7,779 nucleotides of DNA from assembly GCA_017551645.1 (NCBI GenBank), contig JAFZLE010000153.1:1-7779 (forward strand), written 5' to 3'. Below the pieces are notes generated by a model. The model had not been told where the DNA came from. It was given only the letters and a program-made list of their open reading frames with translations, and ran no database searches. Within the stretch, counting starts at the first letter, position 1. The number at the start of each line of letters is the position of its first letter. Of this stretch, positions 6,921-7,779 are shown piece by piece. A program made the position numbers and the translations under genes. This DNA comes from Clostridia bacterium (GTDB lineage: Bacteria > Bacillota > Clostridia > Christensenellales > Aristaeellaceae).

Positions 6921-6949
6921 ATTTTAACACAGTAAAACCTTACGGTCAA
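6921..6949 (-). promoter_or_regulatory. Sigma-A promoter of the 6S RNA gene
   Basis: On the minus strand, TTGACC (6949-6944, five of six) and TAAAAT (6926-6921, five of six) are separated by exactly 17 bp. Seven bases downstream, at 6914, is the A that opens the closing stem of the RNA, as expected if transcription starts there. This is the most consensus-like -35 in the window, fitting an abundant housekeeping RNA. Confidence 0.82.
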
Positions 6950-6967
6950 TTACGGAATTGTTACAAT
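6947..6967. repeat. Two overlapping short palindromes at the 6S promoter -35
   Basis: CAATT-ACGG-AATTG (6947-6960) overlaps the -35 of the 6S promoter, and ATTGT-T-ACAAT (6957-6967) adjoins it. Both are perfect five-base arms. They could be an operator for a regulator of the RNA gene, or chance symmetry in AT-rich promoter DNA. No known operator consensus is recognised. Confidence 0.35.
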
Positions 6968-6975
6968 AAGATTGC

Positions 6976-7001
6976 TCATGTATGCGCAGCAGCATGCATG
7001 A
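6976..7001. repeat. 10-bp inverted repeat upstream of the 6S promoter
   Basis: TCATGTATGC (6976-6985) and GCATGCATGA (6992-7001) are inverse complements except for one position, with the loop GCAGCA. No T-tract follows on either strand, so it is not an intrinsic terminator. It lies about 27 bp upstream of the 6S -35 and could be an operator or an RNA structure in a read-through transcript. The remaining stretch 7002-7055 shows nothing I can name. Confidence 0.45.
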
Positions 7002-7055
7002 ACATCGTTTCTGAACGACTTTTCACGTCGACGGTTTCCTGTTTTCCCTTCAAAC

Positions 7056-7099
7056 AAACGGTCCTGTGACATTCCCGTCACCGGACCGTTTTTATTTTG
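7056..7099. terminator. Strong bidirectional intrinsic terminator
   Basis: AAACGGTCC (7056-7064) pairs perfectly with GGACCGTTT (7083-7091). After one mismatch GTGAC pairs with GTCAC around the loop ATTCCC. On the plus strand the stem runs into TTTTTATTTTG, a good U-tract. On the minus strand it runs into TTTGTTTG, a usable one. It lies 47 nt past the stop of the minus-strand methyltransferase-like gene, and is the first convincing plus-strand terminator after the operon. It probably serves both transcripts. Confidence 0.85.
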
Positions 7100-7137
7100 T
7101 CATCACCGCTATTTACGTTTAATGTTTGAGTAATGGA

Positions 7138-7779
7138 TCAGAACGCCAGGTCTTTGCACGCCTTTGCCAGCATCTTTACGTTCTCAAGCGGTGTCGCGGC
7201 GCCCATATCGCAGCCCGGCGCCAGGATATGCCCTCTGCCCGCCGCCGTTTTTATGCGCTCGCAGGCTTCCGCATATACATCCTGTGGTTTGCCGGTAAGC
7301 AGCACGCCGGCGGGATTGATGTTGCCCATCATTACCAGTTTTCCCTCCGCATCGTTGAGCGCCGTATCCAAGTCCACCAGGTAGTCGCCGGAAAAGGCCT
7401 CCACGCCCGCTTCCTTCAGACTCTTCACACGGGTGCCCGAAGCGCCGCACACATGAGTAAAGAAGTGCGGATAATCTTTCAGGTTCGCTTTCAGCTCTTT
7501 AAGCGCCTGTATGACCCACTGGTCGAACATGCGCTGACTTATAAGGCTTCCGCTGGCCACGGGCTCAGCGGGCATAGCTATATCGCAGCCGTTCTCGAGC
7601 AGCAGTTTGAACATCTCCGTGCTGACGCTTGTGGTGAAGTCTATCAGTTCTTCCGCAAGATCGGGGTCGTCCATAAGCATCATGATGAAGTCCTGTGTAC
7701 CAACCATGACCGCTGCCATTGTGAAAGGACCCGCTATGTCGCCTAACAGGTATTTGCTGCCGCCCGCCAGCTCTTTAAC
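7138..7779 (-). CDS. UroD-family protein, MtaA/CmuA-type corrinoid methyltransferase-like, C-terminal part
   Basis: Partial: the frame is open to the right edge and ends at TGA (7140-7138), giving 213 residues. It carries the GDIAGPFTMAA block (visible residues 13-23), which resembles the uroporphyrinogen decarboxylase superfamily barrel, then EPVASGSLIS, SGDYLVDLDTAL, MGNINP (151-156) and GRGHILAPGCDMG. In UroD itself the product is coproporphyrinogen. Here, however, His109-Val-Cys111 and Cys190 (in APGC) form the His-x-Cys...Cys zinc signature of MtaA/CmuA-type methyltransferases, which move a methyl group from a corrinoid protein to a thiol or tetrahydrofolate-type acceptor. I therefore favour a methyltransferase over a haem-pathway enzyme. 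Substrate and corrinoid partner are not in the window. The N-terminus is missing, so start and full length (about 330-380 in relatives) cannot be judged. Confidence 0.82.
   Translation of the reverse strand, partial: VKELAGGSKYLLGDIAGPFTMAAVMVGTQDFIMMLMDDPDLAEELIDFTTSVSTEMFKLLLENGCDIAMPAEPVASGSLISQRMFDQWVIQALKELKANLKDYPHFFTHVCGASGTRVKSLKEAGVEAFSGDYLVDLDTALNDAEGKLVMMGNINPAGVLLTGKPQDVYAEACERIKTAAGRGHILAPGCDMGAATPLENVKMLAKACKDLAF

Noticed and set aside
7126..7746. 206-codon plus-strand frame opposite the UroD-family gene
   Set aside because: The minus strand carries the conserved motifs and is followed by a terminator. The plus frame has no Shine-Dalgarno and no domain.
1..7779. CRISPR array, insertion sequence, tRNA or rRNA genes
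   Set aside because: No regularly spaced direct repeats, transposase motifs, terminal inverted repeats with target duplications, or cloverleaf sequences were seen.

Overview
The window looks like an accessory carbohydrate and cell-surface region from an anaerobic, gut-type Firmicute, probably class Clostridia. GC is moderate to high by eye. Shine-Dalgarno sites are AGGAG-type, promoters are extended -10 sigma-A type, and two gene families point the same way: a FolT-like ECF S component and a UroD/MtaA-type methyltransferase. The organism call is inference, because no taxonomic marker protein is present.

Layout. (1) At the left edge, on the minus strand, is the N-terminal third or less of a tagaturonate-epimerase (UxaE) family enzyme. 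Between it and the first plus-strand gene lie back-to-back promoters in a 163-bp gap. (2) From 472 to 6740 four plus-strand genes lie tail to head and probably form one operon. They encode a membrane-anchored phosphodiester glycosidase (NAGPA family), a membrane-anchored protein of unknown function, an L-fucose/L-arabinose isomerase-family enzyme, and a very large polytopic membrane protein. (3) From 6741 to 7137 there is no protein gene. The minus strand carries a compact RNA gene that I read as 6S RNA (ssrS): near-consensus promoter, about 174-nt RNA with a long closing stem, and an intrinsic terminator that lies inside the last codons of the opposing gene. Operator-like palindromes and a strong bidirectional terminator follow. 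(4) At the right edge, on the minus strand, is the C-terminal part of a uroporphyrinogen-decarboxylase superfamily protein with the HxC...C zinc signature of corrinoid methyltransferases.

The most unusual item is the 813-residue protein at 4299-6740. Its first ~178 residues read as a complete folate-family ECF transporter S component. The rest reads as a DUF6020/GT-C-like multi-spanning membrane protein. No EcfA or EcfT gene is nearby, so any transport role would need shared energising subunits encoded elsewhere. Its start is also odd: a perfect 10-bp hairpin separates the only plausible Shine-Dalgarno from the ATG.

Functionally, the two anchored ectodomain proteins and the GT-C-like fusion suggest surface glycan building or remodelling. 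The epimerase and isomerase suggest catabolism of uronic acids and deoxy- or pentose sugars. The isomerase has a codon pattern unlike its neighbours, as expected for the most highly expressed protein of the group. These links are inferred from gene order and family, not demonstrated.
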